From positions 1,445,030 through 1,509,029 of the forward strand of contig NZ_LR792632.1 in assembly GCF_902827225.1 (NCBI RefSeq): DNA of 64,000 nucleotides. The letters are read 5' to 3'. Below, one piece after another: positions 10,547-19,780 of the stretch (the stretch's first letter is position 1; every line of letters starts with the position of its first letter). The translations under genes were made by a program, and so were the position numbers. The DNA comes from Methanocaldococcus lauensis. Its GTDB lineage: Archaea; AGJL01; Methanococci; Methanococcales; Methanocaldococcaceae. Below the pieces are notes generated by a model. That model was not told the DNA's origin and searched no databases. It worked only from the letters and a program-made list of their open reading frames with translations.

Positions 10547-11202
10547 TATCTCCCTCCTCTAAGATATGAATACAAATAATATAGAACTATAAATAAAACT
10601 ACTATATACCAATATTCTTTAAGCCATATTGATAGATAGCCAATATAAGGAATTACTAATGGATGGCCATCTATAACAACAACTCTCTGCCTTATTTGAT
10701 TAACATTAACAAGTTCAGGGTCATTTATTGGATTATTATCCCCCTTTATTATAAAGTAAGTTTTATTATCAAAATTTACTTTCTCAATTACTCTATGAAT
10801 AACTGGCTTGGTTGGGCTTTTTGGAATGTCTAACTCAACTATATCATAATAGCCATTATTAGTTTTTAATTTACCTAAGTATTTTACTGTTATTTTATTA
10901 TTCGTTGTCTCATTGAATATTTGTAAGGTTTTTATAGGATTTAATCCTAATTTATAATCTAAGCTATACAATAAAGATTGATAGTAGGGCCAATGAGCTT
11001 TATATACTACAATATCCCCAACCTTAACATCTTTTGGATTAAATTCAAAACCTGCATTTTCTACAACTACCAAGTCACCTCTTTTCATAATAGGATACAT
11101 ACTGTTAGAAACTACAACATTTACGTGGCTCCATATTAAGAACAATACAATTAAAAATATTATCCACTCAACAGCATCCTTCTTATTAAATTTTAAGTTA
11201 AT
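10546..11202 (-). CDS. Signal peptidase I (S26, archaeal/ER type), apparent ATT start
   Basis: Membrane protease that removes signal peptides. Motifs are VVVSNSMYPIMKRGDLVVV with the Ser nucleophile, PVIHRV with the His that replaces Lys in the archaeal/ER class, and KGDNN. A C-terminal membrane helix follows (about 20 residues from YWYIVVLF). The frame continues upstream of the first TTG (11145), which lies inside the N-terminal membrane helix. No ATG, GTG or TTG precedes the helix, but an ATT at 11202 is five bases after GGGGTG, giving 218 residues starting MNLKFNKKDAVEW. Confidence 0.85.
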   Translation of the reverse strand: MNLKFNKKDAVEWIIFLIVLFLIWSHVNVVVSNSMYPIMKRGDLVVVENAGFEFNPKDVKVGDIVVYKAHWPYYQSLLYSLDYKLGLNPIKTLQIFNETTNNKITVKYLGKLKTNNGYYDIVELDIPKSPTKPVIHRVIEKVNFDNKTYFIIKGDNNPINDPELVNVNQIRQRVVVIDGHPLVIPYIGYLSIWLKEYWYIVVLFIVLYYLYSYLRGGR

Positions 11203-11216
11203 AATTCCACCCCTCT

Positions 11217-12158
11217 TTATTCAAAAATTTTTGGATTAATCTTTCTATTTTCATTTTGTAAAAGGGCAACTCTACTATCTTCATTGTCATCAATTAATTT
11301 ATATGAACTATTCTCCTCTAAAATCTTTGCTAATTTCAAAATTTCATCGTGTTGGAGCATATTCTCCTTACTTAATCTCTTTTGAGAATAACCAACGTGC
11401 ATATATGACTTTAATTCAATAAAATGGACATTTGCCCTCTCATAGAGATCAACAAATTTTAAAATGTCATCGTTATAACCTCTAACCAATGTAGTTCTAA
11501 TACATGTTCTTTTTTTCTCTTTTAAAATGTCTAAGGTATTTAAAATACTCTCCCAATACTCTTCTTTTCCTCTACATATTCTTTTATAACTCTCCAAATC
11601 ATAGGCATCTAATGAAATGTATAATTGAGTAGGTTCTATTTTTTCAATAACTTCAGTTAATATTCCATTTGAAACTACAAATGTTGTAAATCCTTTTTTG
11701 TGGAATATTTTTATTAACTCGTCTAAGTATGGGTAGAGAGTTGGCTCCCCAGATAAAGATATTGCCACATGCTTTGGCTCTAATGCCTCTTTAAATTTCT
11801 TTTCTCCAACTCTATCAATAACTCCTCCATAACCCATAATTATTCTTCTATGCAACTCTAAGATTTTCTCATAAACTACCTCTGGCTCTTCCCATTTTGG
11901 CTCTTTAATTTTGTTTATGTCAATATTTATATCTGTTGGTAAAACTCTCCAGCAGAATATACAATTTTGCTGACACCAAATAACAGAGGGAGTGCATTGG
12001 ATACATCTATGCGTCTCTATCCCATAAAATTGTGATTTATAACAGTTTTTATCTTCTAACATTTTTTTTCTAACCCAGCCACATAGTTTAACTCCAATAT
12101 GGTTGTATATCTGATATCTCTGTTTTCTTAAAATTTTGTAGATTTCTTCAGGAATCAT
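11217..12158 (-). CDS. taw1: Taw1/TYW1-type tRNA-guanine wyosine synthase (radical SAM)
   Basis: Radical-SAM enzyme that builds the tricyclic 4-demethylwyosine base at G37 of tRNA-Phe from N1-methylguanosine and pyruvate. 313 residues. The radical SAM cluster is C-x3-C-x2-C in CQQNCIFCW. Upstream cysteines (CYKS, CIQC) supply the second iron-sulfur cluster. The start ATG follows AAAGTGAGAAC. It lies four bases after comE and just upstream of the signal peptidase gene. Confidence 0.93.
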   Translation of the reverse strand: MIPEEIYKILRKQRYQIYNHIGVKLCGWVRKKMLEDKNCYKSQFYGIETHRCIQCTPSVIWCQQNCIFCWRVLPTDINIDINKIKEPKWEEPEVVYEKILELHRRIIMGYGGVIDRVGEKKFKEALEPKHVAISLSGEPTLYPYLDELIKIFHKKGFTTFVVSNGILTEVIEKIEPTQLYISLDAYDLESYKRICRGKEEYWESILNTLDILKEKKRTCIRTTLVRGYNDDILKFVDLYERANVHFIELKSYMHVGYSQKRLSKENMLQHDEILKLAKILEENSSYKLIDDNEDSRVALLQNENRKINPKIFE

Positions 12159-12162
12159 GTTC

Positions 12163-12726
12163 TCACTTTTTTAATGCCTCCATAAATCTATATTTTAAAA
12201 CTACTGGTGGAATCTCTATGTTAGGACATTTTTCATTGTATGGAATTGCCTTAGCAATAATCACTCTACATTTATTTTCTTTTAAAGATTTTTTAAATTC
12301 TTTTTCAAACTCTTCTAAGGTGTATGTTGTTACTGCTTCTAAACCACAACCTTTTGCTACAATCTCTAAGTTAGTATTTTTACTTGTTTGAGTTTTTTGA
12401 TTACCAGTAGAGCCATAAGATGAATTATCAACTATAACCAATATATAATTTTTTGGATTAGTATATCCTATTGTAGATAGAGAGCCAAGATTCATCAATA
12501 TTGAGCCATCACCATCTATAACTATAACCTTATCTTTGCAATTTAAAGCCAACCCTAAACCAATAGATGAGGCTAATCCCATTGAACCAAGCATATAAAA
12601 GTTTCTTTCTCTATCTTTCACATAATACAACTCCTTAGAAGGAATTCCTATATTGCTAACTATTATTTCTTTATCTCCAACATTTTCAACAATTTTTTTA
12701 ATTATGTCTATCCTTCTTGGAAGCAT
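12163..12726 (-). CDS. comE: Sulfopyruvate decarboxylase beta subunit
   Basis: With ComD it decarboxylates sulfopyruvate to sulfoacetaldehyde in coenzyme M synthesis. 187 residues; the thiamine diphosphate/Mg motif begins IDGDGSILMN and ends with the Asn in VDNSSYG. The ATG at 12726 follows TGTGATAAAT; an in-frame GTG three codons earlier is part of the ribosome site. It lies 16 bases after comD on the same strand. Confidence 0.94.
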   Translation of the reverse strand: MLPRRIDIIKKIVENVGDKEIIVSNIGIPSKELYYVKDRERNFYMLGSMGLASSIGLGLALNCKDKVIVIDGDGSILMNLGSLSTIGYTNPKNYILVIVDNSSYGSTGNQKTQTSKNTNLEIVAKGCGLEAVTTYTLEEFEKEFKKSLKENKCRVIIAKAIPYNEKCPNIEIPPVVLKYRFMEALKK

Positions 12727-12742
12727 ATTTATCACATTTAAA

Positions 12743-13249
12743 TTATTCTAAGTCATACTCCCAATATAGAGCGTCAAATAGTAAAGCCACAGGATAAGAG
12801 ATTTTAAACATATATGATGAGGCATATTTTATTAGTTTATATGCTTCTTCTGGAGTCTTTGGTTTATATGTAGGAATTTCACAAACATCCAATAATTTTG
12901 TGATCCATCTCCCCATAGGTATTTGAGCGGGGATTTGTTCTTTTAAATCTCCTCTATGGCTTATTATCAATAAAGTAGGTATTTGAAAAGTTTTATATAA
13001 TGAAGCAATTGCATTTATTGAATTTCCAATTCCAGAATTTTGCATTAATATTGCTGTTTTCTTTCCTGCTAAGTATGCCCCAGCACATATTCCAAAAGCC
13101 TCTTCCTCTCTCGTAGTTGGGATATATCTTATATTTTCATCTTCCTCAACTAATTTTATTAGATTTTTTAAGTTAGCACATGGAACAGAGCAAATAAAGT
13201 CAATATTTGACTCTTTTAATGCTTTGTATATTGCTAAACTACTTCTCAT
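12743..13249 (-). CDS. comD: Sulfopyruvate decarboxylase alpha subunit
   Basis: Partner of ComE, carrying the pyrimidine-binding half of a thiamine-diphosphate enzyme. 168 residues with the conserved TTREEEAFGICAGAYLAG stretch containing the glutamate that activates the cofactor. The start follows GGAGATTATT. It is divergent from comA across 170 bases that hold promoters for both directions. Confidence 0.94.
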   Translation of the reverse strand: MRSSLAIYKALKESNIDFICSVPCANLKNLIKLVEEDENIRYIPTTREEEAFGICAGAYLAGKKTAILMQNSGIGNSINAIASLYKTFQIPTLLIISHRGDLKEQIPAQIPMGRWITKLLDVCEIPTYKPKTPEEAYKLIKYASSYMFKISYPVALLFDALYWEYDLE

Positions 13250-13419
13250 AATAATCTCCTCTCTACTATAGAGGTTTGTTCTATCTATTCAATCACAAAA
13301 GATATATAGTTAATCATCAGTAAAACTTTTTATGATTTTACAATAAATTTGTATTATAAGAAAAATTATTTATAAAAATTTTCTTAAAAGATAAGATTAA
13401 ACATTATGAGGTGAAAAAT

Positions 13420-14175
13420 TTGAAAGCATTTGAATTTTTAAATAATGAATATGATGGAGGTTTAACTGTAGTTTTAGATAAAGGATTACCCCCAAAATAT
13501 GTTGAAGATTACTTAAAAGTTTGTGGTGATTATATAGACTTTGTAAAGTTTGGATGGGGAACCTCTGCAGTTATTGATAGAGATGTAATTATTGAAAAAA
13601 TTAAATATTACAATGATTGGGACATTAAAGTTTATCCGGGAGGCACATTATTTGAGTATGCATATTTTAAAAATAAATTTGATGAATTTTTGAATGAATG
13701 TAACAATTTGGGCTTTAACGCTGTGGAAATATCTGACGGTTCCTTAGACATTAGTTTAGAAGAAAGAAAATTTGCTATAGAAAAAGCTAAAGACTATGGA
13801 TTTATAGTATTAACTGAAGTAGGAAAAAAATTACCTGAAAAAGATAAAAAATTAACAATAGAGGATAGAATTAAATTAATAAATTATGATTTAGATAGTG
13901 GAGCAGATTATGTTATTATTGAAGGTAGAGAAAGCGGTAAGGGCATAGGATTATTTGATAGAGAGGGAAAAATAAAGGAAGAGGAATTAAATAAATTAAT
14001 AAAAAATGTGGATGTAAATAAAGTTATATTTGAGGCTCCAAATAAAAATCAACAGGTAGGCTTTATATTAAAATTAGGTAGTTCTGTAAATTTGGCAAAT
14101 ATTCCATTTGATGAGGTAATAAGTTTAGAAACATTAAGAAGAGGACTTAGAGGAGATACTTTTGGAATAATGTAA
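13420..14175 (+). CDS. comA: Phosphosulfolactate synthase
   Basis: First step of coenzyme M synthesis: adds sulfite to phosphoenolpyruvate to give phosphosulfolactate. 251 residues, the family length, with a TIM-barrel sequence starting MKAFEFL. The TTG at 13420 lies six bases after GAGGTG; the in-frame GTG at 13411 is part of that site. Divergent from comDE and convergent with radB, whose 3' end is one base away. Confidence 0.95.
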   Translation: MKAFEFLNNEYDGGLTVVLDKGLPPKYVEDYLKVCGDYIDFVKFGWGTSAVIDRDVIIEKIKYYNDWDIKVYPGGTLFEYAYFKNKFDEFLNECNNLGFNAVEISDGSLDISLEERKFAIEKAKDYGFIVLTEVGKKLPEKDKKLTIEDRIKLINYDLDSGADYVIIEGRESGKGIGLFDREGKIKEEELNKLIKNVDVNKVIFEAPNKNQQVGFILKLGSSVNLANIPFDEVISLETLRRGLRGDTFGIM

Positions 14176-14176
14176 T

Positions 14177-14821
14177 TTATTGCTCTATAATTTCTATTCC
14201 TTTTTCAACAATTCTAAATTTAACCTTTTCCTCTCCAGCATGTCTATGTTTTTCTAATATTGCCAATCTTTCTTCGCTATTAATTTTCTCTAATCTAACT
14301 ATGCATTTACTCCAATATTCCAATAAAGAACCTCCAGAAGCTTCAAAGCCATTGACTGTCTCTCTAACTTGATTTGTTATTAAAACTGCTAAGTTGTAGG
14401 TTTTAGCTATTTTTAATAAAGTTTTTACTTGATTACCAAGCATTTTATTGAGCATAATATTTTTGTTAGCCTCATTACCTAACTCCAACCTATACAAAGA
14501 AGTTATGTTATCAACTACAATTAAACTTGCATTTTTAGCTATTAGAGGAACTTCCTTCTGTATAATTTTATCTTGCTCATAAAAATCAAAGACATCATAT
14601 ATTATCATATTCTCTAAAACTTTTTGGTAATCATTTGGAGATATTTGCTTTATTCTTTCTATTGACAAGCCACCTTCAGTGTCTATATATATAACTTTCC
14701 CAAATTTACTGGCATTTATTGAATTTATAATGCAAATATTTGTTTTACCCACTCCTGGAGGGCCATAAATTTGAGTTATCGTTTGTTTTTCAGCATTTCC
14801 CAACAATATCTCTTTTAGCAT
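14177..14821 (-). CDS. radB: RadB, RadA-like recombination accessory ATPase
   Basis: Archaeal RecA-family paralogue. It is thought to assist the RadA recombinase. 214 residues, shorter than RadA because it lacks the N-terminal helix-hairpin-helix domain. Walker A is GPPGVGKTN and Walker B is SLIVVDN. It lies 12 bases after frhD in a serB-pyrF-frhD-radB run. Confidence 0.9.
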   Translation of the reverse strand: MLKEILLGNAEKQTITQIYGPPGVGKTNICIINSINASKFGKVIYIDTEGGLSIERIKQISPNDYQKVLENMIIYDVFDFYEQDKIIQKEVPLIAKNASLIVVDNITSLYRLELGNEANKNIMLNKMLGNQVKTLLKIAKTYNLAVLITNQVRETVNGFEASGGSLLEYWSKCIVRLEKINSEERLAILEKHRHAGEEKVKFRIVEKGIEIIEQ

Positions 14822-14833
14822 TATAATCTCCCT

Positions 14834-15313
14834 TTACCTTTTACTTTGAAAATTTTTAATTTCCTCTAATACCATCTCTACCGCCTTATCTACGGCTTCA
14901 GAAACCTCTTTAGACAATCCTGGCTTTATGTAAGGCATTGTAAATTCTTTTCCTTGACAACCTATAACTACAACTTCTACTCCTTTATTATGTAACTCTT
15001 TAAGAAAAGGAGCCAATGGAACATTGTGAGCATCAAAAGAGTATTTTCTAAGGTTTGGTAGTTCATCAACATCTATCTTTTTCAATGTTCCTGGTTTTAG
15101 ACCAAAATCAATAGCATCAACTACAATTATTTTTTTAATGTCTTCATCTATCAAAGTCATTAAGTAGTATGCCCCACTCGCTCCAGCATCGATAACTTCG
15201 ACATTCTCAGGAACAATATTTTCTAATTTTTTCACAACCTCACAACCAAATCCATCATCTCCAAACAACAAATTTCCACAGCCAACTACTAATATATCTT
15301 TCTTTTTTTTCAT
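14834..15313 (-). CDS. frhD: Hydrogenase maturation protease (F420-hydrogenase type)
   Basis: Nickel-dependent endopeptidase that trims the C-terminus of a [NiFe]-hydrogenase large subunit after nickel insertion. 159 residues. The family signature is GCGNLLFGDDGFG, and DAGASG and DAHN supply further metal ligands. Assignment to the F420-reducing hydrogenase follows the M. jannaschii orthologue. It sits nine bases after pyrF. Confidence 0.9.
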   Translation of the reverse strand: MKKKKDILVVGCGNLLFGDDGFGCEVVKKLENIVPENVEVIDAGASGAYYLMTLIDEDIKKIIVVDAIDFGLKPGTLKKIDVDELPNLRKYSFDAHNVPLAPFLKELHNKGVEVVVIGCQGKEFTMPYIKPGLSKEVSEAVDKAVEMVLEEIKNFQSKR

Positions 15314-15322
15314 CTTCTCATC

Positions 15323-15976
15323 CTATTTAGTTTTATTTTTATTTAGTTTTTCTTTGAATTTTTTTGCCACATCTTTTGGATTTTCTGATTGATATATACT
15401 TCTTCCAACAATTACATAGTCATTTTCATCTAAAATGTTAATAATTTCTTCAATTTTTCCCCCTTGATAACCAACTCCTGGTGTCATTACTGGAAGTTTT
15501 GCGATATCCTTAATTTCTTTGAGTCTCTCTGGTCTTGTAGAGGGAGCAACAATAGCATCAACTTTAAGTTTTTTAGCCATTTTTGCTAATTTATTGGCAA
15601 TTGGTTGCATATATTGAATAGCCCCTGGATGACTCATTTCTGTAACCATTATTACCTTTTTATTAAATTTTTTAGCAACTTCTTGGACTGCTTTAACAGA
15701 GTCTTCTCCAACGAAGCCATGGACTATTATTCCATCAGCATATTTTAAGGCAATTTCTGCTATTTTTCTGTTAGTTTCAGGAATATCCGCAACTTTAAAA
15801 TCACATATAACCTCTCTATTACATATTTTTTTTATTTCTTCAACAATTTCCAATCCAGAAGATAAAACTAACGGATATCCAACTTTTACAGCGTCAATAT
15901 AATCCTTAACTTCATTCACAATTTTTAATGCCTCCTCTCTATTTAAAACATCTAAGGCTATCATTAACTTTGGCAT
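15323..15976 (-). CDS. pyrF: Orotidine 5'-phosphate decarboxylase
   Basis: Last step of UMP synthesis. 217 residues; the catalytic Asp-Lys-x-x-Asp set is seen in CDFKVADIPE, and the phosphate loop is GVGYQGG. The ATG follows GAGTGATAGT. It lies between serB and frhD with gaps of 27 and 9 bases. Confidence 0.95.
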   Translation of the reverse strand: MPKLMIALDVLNREEALKIVNEVKDYIDAVKVGYPLVLSSGLEIVEEIKKICNREVICDFKVADIPETNRKIAEIALKYADGIIVHGFVGEDSVKAVQEVAKKFNKKVIMVTEMSHPGAIQYMQPIANKLAKMAKKLKVDAIVAPSTRPERLKEIKDIAKLPVMTPGVGYQGGKIEEIINILDENDYVIVGRSIYQSENPKDVAKKFKEKLNKNKTK

Positions 15977-16003
15977 ACTATCACTCTTATTTTTTATTTT
16001 TAA

Positions 16004-16639
16004 TTATTTAACATGCTTTAAAATTTCTCTTAAATCTCTCTTTTCGATGCATATATCTGCCTTTTCCTTTAAAATAGGTTTAGCACAAAAGGCTATTTTT
16101 AAACCAGCTTTTTTAAACATACTAATATCATTTGCTCCATCTCCTACTACAACGGTATCTTCTAATTTAATGCCTTCAATTTTTGCTATTTTCTCTAAAA
16201 TTTCTCCTTTGGAATTTTCTTTTAACACATCTCCTTCCACTTCTCCAGTTAATTTTCCATCTTTTACTATTAATCTATTGGCAAAAGCATAATCCAACCC
16301 CAATTTTTCTTTAATTTTATTAACTGCTATGTCAAAGCCACCACTAACAACTCCAATTATATAACCTCTTTTCTTTAATTCCTTAATAGTTTCTTCAGCC
16401 CCTTCTGTTAGAGTTATCCTTTCAATAGCCTTCTCAACTTTTTCTATTGGTAAATCTTTTAATAAACTAACTCTTTTTCTTAAAGATTGTTCAAAATTTA
16501 ATTTTCCTTCCATTGCCTCTTTTGTAATTTTTTTAACTTCTTCTTCAACTCCAGCCTCTTTTGCAATCTCATCAATCGTCTCATTATTAACTAATGTGCT
16601 GTCAAAGTCAAATAAAATAAGTTTTTTCCTTTTCTCCAT
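16004..16639 (-). CDS. serB: Phosphoserine phosphatase
   Basis: HAD-family phosphatase that makes serine from phosphoserine. 211 residues. The catalytic motif is FDFDSTLVN with the nucleophile Asp, then VSGGFD and VVGDGANDISM. Very close to the structurally known M. jannaschii enzyme. First gene of a serB-pyrF-frhD-radB run, with a ribosome site AGGTGGTC. Confidence 0.96.
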   Translation of the reverse strand: MEKRKKLILFDFDSTLVNNETIDEIAKEAGVEEEVKKITKEAMEGKLNFEQSLRKRVSLLKDLPIEKVEKAIERITLTEGAEETIKELKKRGYIIGVVSGGFDIAVNKIKEKLGLDYAFANRLIVKDGKLTGEVEGDVLKENSKGEILEKIAKIEGIKLEDTVVVGDGANDISMFKKAGLKIAFCAKPILKEKADICIEKRDLREILKHVK

Positions 16640-16802
16640 TTGACCACCTAAATTTTAAGATTTTGTGCTATTTTTCGATATAGTAAATAAAAATTTTTAT
16701 ACTTTTAATTCAAATTTTTATATATATATATCCATTATATCCAATACTTATATATAGAAATTTTGAATAAAATATAGTTATAACTAAATTAGGTGGGATA
16801 TT

Positions 16803-17297
16803 ATGGGGTGTAAAAAAGTATTCTATTATTTCTTAATAAGTATGTTGTTTCTTTTTATTTCTCAAATATATGCTGATGATTGGAATCCTCCAGAAACCTA
16901 TACATTAGTTATGCCAAATATAAACCATAATTATGAAATTTATATAAATGATTCTGAATATAACAGTTGTTCATATGGTATAATAAAATATGGATCATCT
17001 AAAAATTTTGGCTTAGATTGGGGTGATGATACTTTTGATATATATAAGAAAAAAAATAATGATACAATAATACTGAATGTTAGTTCAAAAAAAGGTGTAA
17101 ATGTTACTATAAAGTTTATAGATGTAACTAATAACACAATTCTTCAGGTTATTAATTATCCTTCGTCTAATGTAGGTTCTAATACAACTAACTCTACTAC
17201 AAATACTGGAGGTAATACAAAAGCACCAATACCTTTTGAAGTAGTGATATTGGTTTTAATTGCAATTCCACTAATATCACTGAAAAAATTCAAATGA
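16803..17297 (+). CDS. Small surface-anchored protein, unknown
   Basis: 164 residues: an N-terminal signal peptide (about 1-24, ending near IYA), a soluble domain, an Asn/Ser/Thr-rich linker with many N-glycosylation sequons (about 120-140), and a C-terminal hydrophobic helix followed by KKFK. This layout places the domain outside the cell, anchored at its C-terminus. The ATG follows GGTGGGATATT. No family recognised. It is divergent from serB, and long AT runs in the spacer supply TATA-like sites. Confidence 0.7.
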   Translation: MGCKKVFYYFLISMLFLFISQIYADDWNPPETYTLVMPNINHNYEIYINDSEYNSCSYGIIKYGSSKNFGLDWGDDTFDIYKKKNNDTIILNVSSKKGVNVTIKFIDVTNNTILQVINYPSSNVGSNTTNSTTNTGGNTKAPIPFEVVILVLIAIPLISLKKFK

Positions 17298-17420
17298 ATC
17301 TTTAAAATTTTATTTTTAATACATCTTTACATCTATCAATTTAAATATATAAATAATATTTAGATAACTTTTAATTTGATAGATTCTATTTCTCTATTAA
17401 CTATGGAGGTGAATACAACT

Positions 17421-18224
17421 ATGTATAAAATAGGAATAGTTGGCTGTGGAGTTATTGGTAGTTTTATTTCAAAGAAAGTTGTAGATGGAACTATAAAAAA
17501 CGCTAAAATAATTGCTGTGTATGATAGAAATTTAGAGAAATCTAAAAAACTTTCAGAACTTACTGGGGCTAAGATTTGCAACAGTATAGACGAGTTAGTT
17601 AAAGAAAATTTAGATTTAGTTGTAGAATGTGCCTCAGTAAAGGCTGTTGAAGAAGTTGCTACAAAATCATTAATAAATAATAAAGATGTTTTAATAATGA
17701 GCGTTGGAGCGTTGGTAGATAAAGATTTATTTTTAAAACTTAAAAAATTGGCTAAAAAGGTTAGTAGAAAGATATATATTCCCTCTGGGGCTATTGGAGG
17801 TTTAGATGCTATAAAAGCCTTAAGATTGGGAGAGATATATAAAGTTGTATTGAAAACTGTAAAGCCAATTAAAGCATTAGAAGATTCATTAAAAAATCTC
17901 GGCTATGACATAAGTAGTATAAAAAATCCTATTGTTGTCTTTGAAGGAGATGTTTTTGAGGCAATAAAGAAATTTCCTATGAATATAAATGTTTCTGTCA
18001 CTTTATCCATAGTATCTGAGTATCCAGCAAAGGTTATCATTGTCGCTGATCCTAATGCAAAGTTAAATAGGCACGAGATATTAGTTGAGAGTTCAATTGG
18101 TAAATTAAAAGTTTGTGTTGAAAATGTTCCTTTTGAAGAAAATCCAAAAACTTCTGCATTGGCGGCATATTCAGCAGTTAGATTAATTAGAGATTTATCT
18201 GAATCTGTAAAGATAGGGACTTAG
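17421..18224 (+). CDS. nadX: L-aspartate dehydrogenase
   Basis: NAD(P)-dependent enzyme that oxidises aspartate to iminoaspartate, the entry to quinolinate and NAD synthesis with NadA. 267 residues, the family length, with a Rossmann motif [10 protein letters not shown] at the start and [11 protein letters not shown] in the catalytic region. The ATG at 17421 follows GGAGGTG by nine bases; an in-frame ATG at 17404 overlaps that site. A small zinc ribbon and coaBC follow closely. Confidence 0.92.
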   Translation: MYKIGIVGCGVIGSFISKKVVDGTIKNAKIIAVYDRNLEKSKKLSELTGAKICNSIDELVKENLDLVVECASVKAVEEVATKSLINNKDVLIMSVGALVDKDLFLKLKKLAKKVSRKIYIPSGAIGGLDAIKALRLGEIYKVVLKTVKPIKALEDSLKNLGYDISSIKNPIVVFEGDVFEAIKKFPMNINVSVTLSIVSEYPAKVIIVADPNAKLNRHEILVESSIGKLKVCVENVPFEENPKTSALAAYSAVRLIRDLSESVKIGT

Positions 18225-18241
18225 AATATTAAAGTGAGATT

Positions 18242-18397
18242 ATGGATATTGAAAAATTTATAATAATTGATTTAAACAAATTAGACGATTTTATAAAAAA
18301 AGTAAAATGCCCTAAGTGTTACTACACATTTAACTGTGTTGGGAAAAGAGTAATTTGTCCAAACTGTAAAATCATTATAAAAATAAAAAACAAATAG
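18242..18397 (+). CDS. 51-residue zinc-ribbon protein
   Basis: Short gene with ATG after AAGTGAGATT. It encodes two cysteine knuckles, CPKC and CPNC, about 15 residues apart, a four-cysteine zinc ribbon, in a lysine- and isoleucine-rich protein. It fits exactly between nadX (17 bases) and coaBC (7 bases), so it is part of that operon. Function unknown; such ribbons usually bind nucleic acid or a partner protein. Confidence 0.75.
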   Translation: MDIEKFIIIDLNKLDDFIKKVKCPKCYYTFNCVGKRVICPNCKIIIKIKNK

Positions 18398-18404
18398 GGA
18401 AATT

Positions 18405-19604
18405 ATGCATCCAACAAAGTTTTTAAAAGGAACTAAGTCAAAACTCTTAGAAAATAAAAAAATCTTAGTTGCTGTTACTTCATCAATTGCGGCGATTGAA
18501 ACCCCTAAATTAATGAGAGAGCTTATAAGGCATGGAGCAGAAGTTTATTGTATAATTACCAAAGAGACTAAAAAAATTATTGGTAAAGATGCCTTAAAGT
18601 TTGGGTGTGGTAATGAGGTTTATGAAGAAATAACTGGAGATATAGAGCATATCAAATTATACAATGAGTGTGACTGCCTTTTAATCTATCCAGCAACAGC
18701 CAATGTTATTTCAAAGATAAATTTAGGATTAGGAGATAACATAGTAACTACAACATCCTTAATGTTTAAAGGAGGAAATAAGCCGATAATTATAGTCCCA
18801 GCAATGCACGAAAATATGTATAACGCCATTAAAAAACATATAGATGAACTTAAAATGAATAAAAATATTTATATAGTTTCTCCAAAATTTGAAGAGGGTA
18901 AGGCAAAAGTGGCAAATATAGAGGATGTTGTTAATTATACAATAAAAATAGTTGGAAACAATTTAAAAAAAGAAAGAAACAGAGTTTTAATATTAAATGG
19001 AGGAACTGTTGAGTTTATAGACAAAGTTAGAGTTATTTCTAATTTATCTTCTGGGAAAATGGGAGTTTCTTTGGCTGAGGCATTTTGTAGAGAAGGGTTT
19101 TATGTTGAGGTTATATCTGGGATTGGTTTAGAGCCACCATATTATATAAAGACTCATAAGGTTTTAACAGCAAAAGAGATGCTAAATAAGGCAATAGAGT
19201 TAGGTAAAGATTTTGATATAATTATTTCCTCAGCGGCAATATCTGACTTTACTGTTGAAAGTTATAATGGAAAGTTAAGTTCTGATAAAGATTTAACTAT
19301 AAGATTAAAAAGAAATCCAAAAGTTTTAGAAGAGTTGAGAAAAATCTACAAAGATAAAATAATTATAGGATTTAAGGCTGAATACAACTTAGATGAGGAA
19401 TCACTTATAAAAAAGGCAAAGGAAAAATTAAATAAATATAATTTAAATATGATTATTGCCAATGATTTAAGTAAATATTATTTTGGTGACGATAATATTG
19501 AAGTTTATATAATAACTAACTCATACATTGAAAAATTATCTGGAACTAAGAAAGAAGTTGCGGAAAAAATTGTAGAAAAAGTAAAAAATATGGTGAAAAG
19601 ATGA
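18405..19604 (+). CDS. coaBC: Bifunctional phosphopantothenoylcysteine decarboxylase/synthase
   Basis: Two consecutive steps of coenzyme A synthesis: ligation of cysteine to phosphopantothenate and decarboxylation to phosphopantetheine. 399 residues. The N-terminal flavoprotein half has the TSSIAAIE motif, PATAN and PAMHENM, and the C-terminal CoaB half has SNLSSGKMG and the NDLS region. The stop overlaps the start of secG by four bases. Confidence 0.95.
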   Translation: MHPTKFLKGTKSKLLENKKILVAVTSSIAAIETPKLMRELIRHGAEVYCIITKETKKIIGKDALKFGCGNEVYEEITGDIEHIKLYNECDCLLIYPATANVISKINLGLGDNIVTTTSLMFKGGNKPIIIVPAMHENMYNAIKKHIDELKMNKNIYIVSPKFEEGKAKVANIEDVVNYTIKIVGNNLKKERNRVLILNGGTVEFIDKVRVISNLSSGKMGVSLAEAFCREGFYVEVISGIGLEPPYYIKTHKVLTAKEMLNKAIELGKDFDIIISSAAISDFTVESYNGKLSSDKDLTIRLKRNPKVLEELRKIYKDKIIIGFKAEYNLDEESLIKKAKEKLNKYNLNMIIANDLSKYYFGDDNIEVYIITNSYIEKLSGTKKEVAEKIVEKVKNMVKR

Positions 19605-19762
19605 GTAAGAGGGAAGAAACTGGATTAGCAACCAGTGCTGGTTTAATAAGATATATGGATGAAACCTTCTCTAAAATTAAAATAAAACCAGAGTATGTTA
19701 TTGGACTAACAGTTGCTTTTATAGTAATTGAAATATTTTTAAACTATGGTATGTTTCTCTAA
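19601..19762 (+). CDS. secG: Preprotein translocase subunit SecG (Sec61-beta)
   Basis: 53-residue tail-anchored subunit of the SecYEG protein channel. The sequence starts [20 protein letters not shown], the archaeal Sec61-beta signature, and ends in one membrane helix (about 34-50). It overlaps the coaBC stop (ATGA), so translation is coupled. Very similar to the M. jannaschii protein. Confidence 0.95.
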   Translation: MSKREETGLATSAGLIRYMDETFSKIKIKPEYVIGLTVAFIVIEIFLNYGMFL

Positions 19763-19780
19763 AATATTTAATAGGAGATT

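Noticed and set aside
16680..16800. Repeat or recombination site from long TATATA runs before the surface protein gene
   Set aside because: Simple AT runs at a divergent promoter; no repeat unit or mobile gene nearby.
19601..19762. Tail of coaBC rather than a separate gene
   Set aside because: It is in another frame, starts with its own ATG and matches Sec61-beta from end to end.
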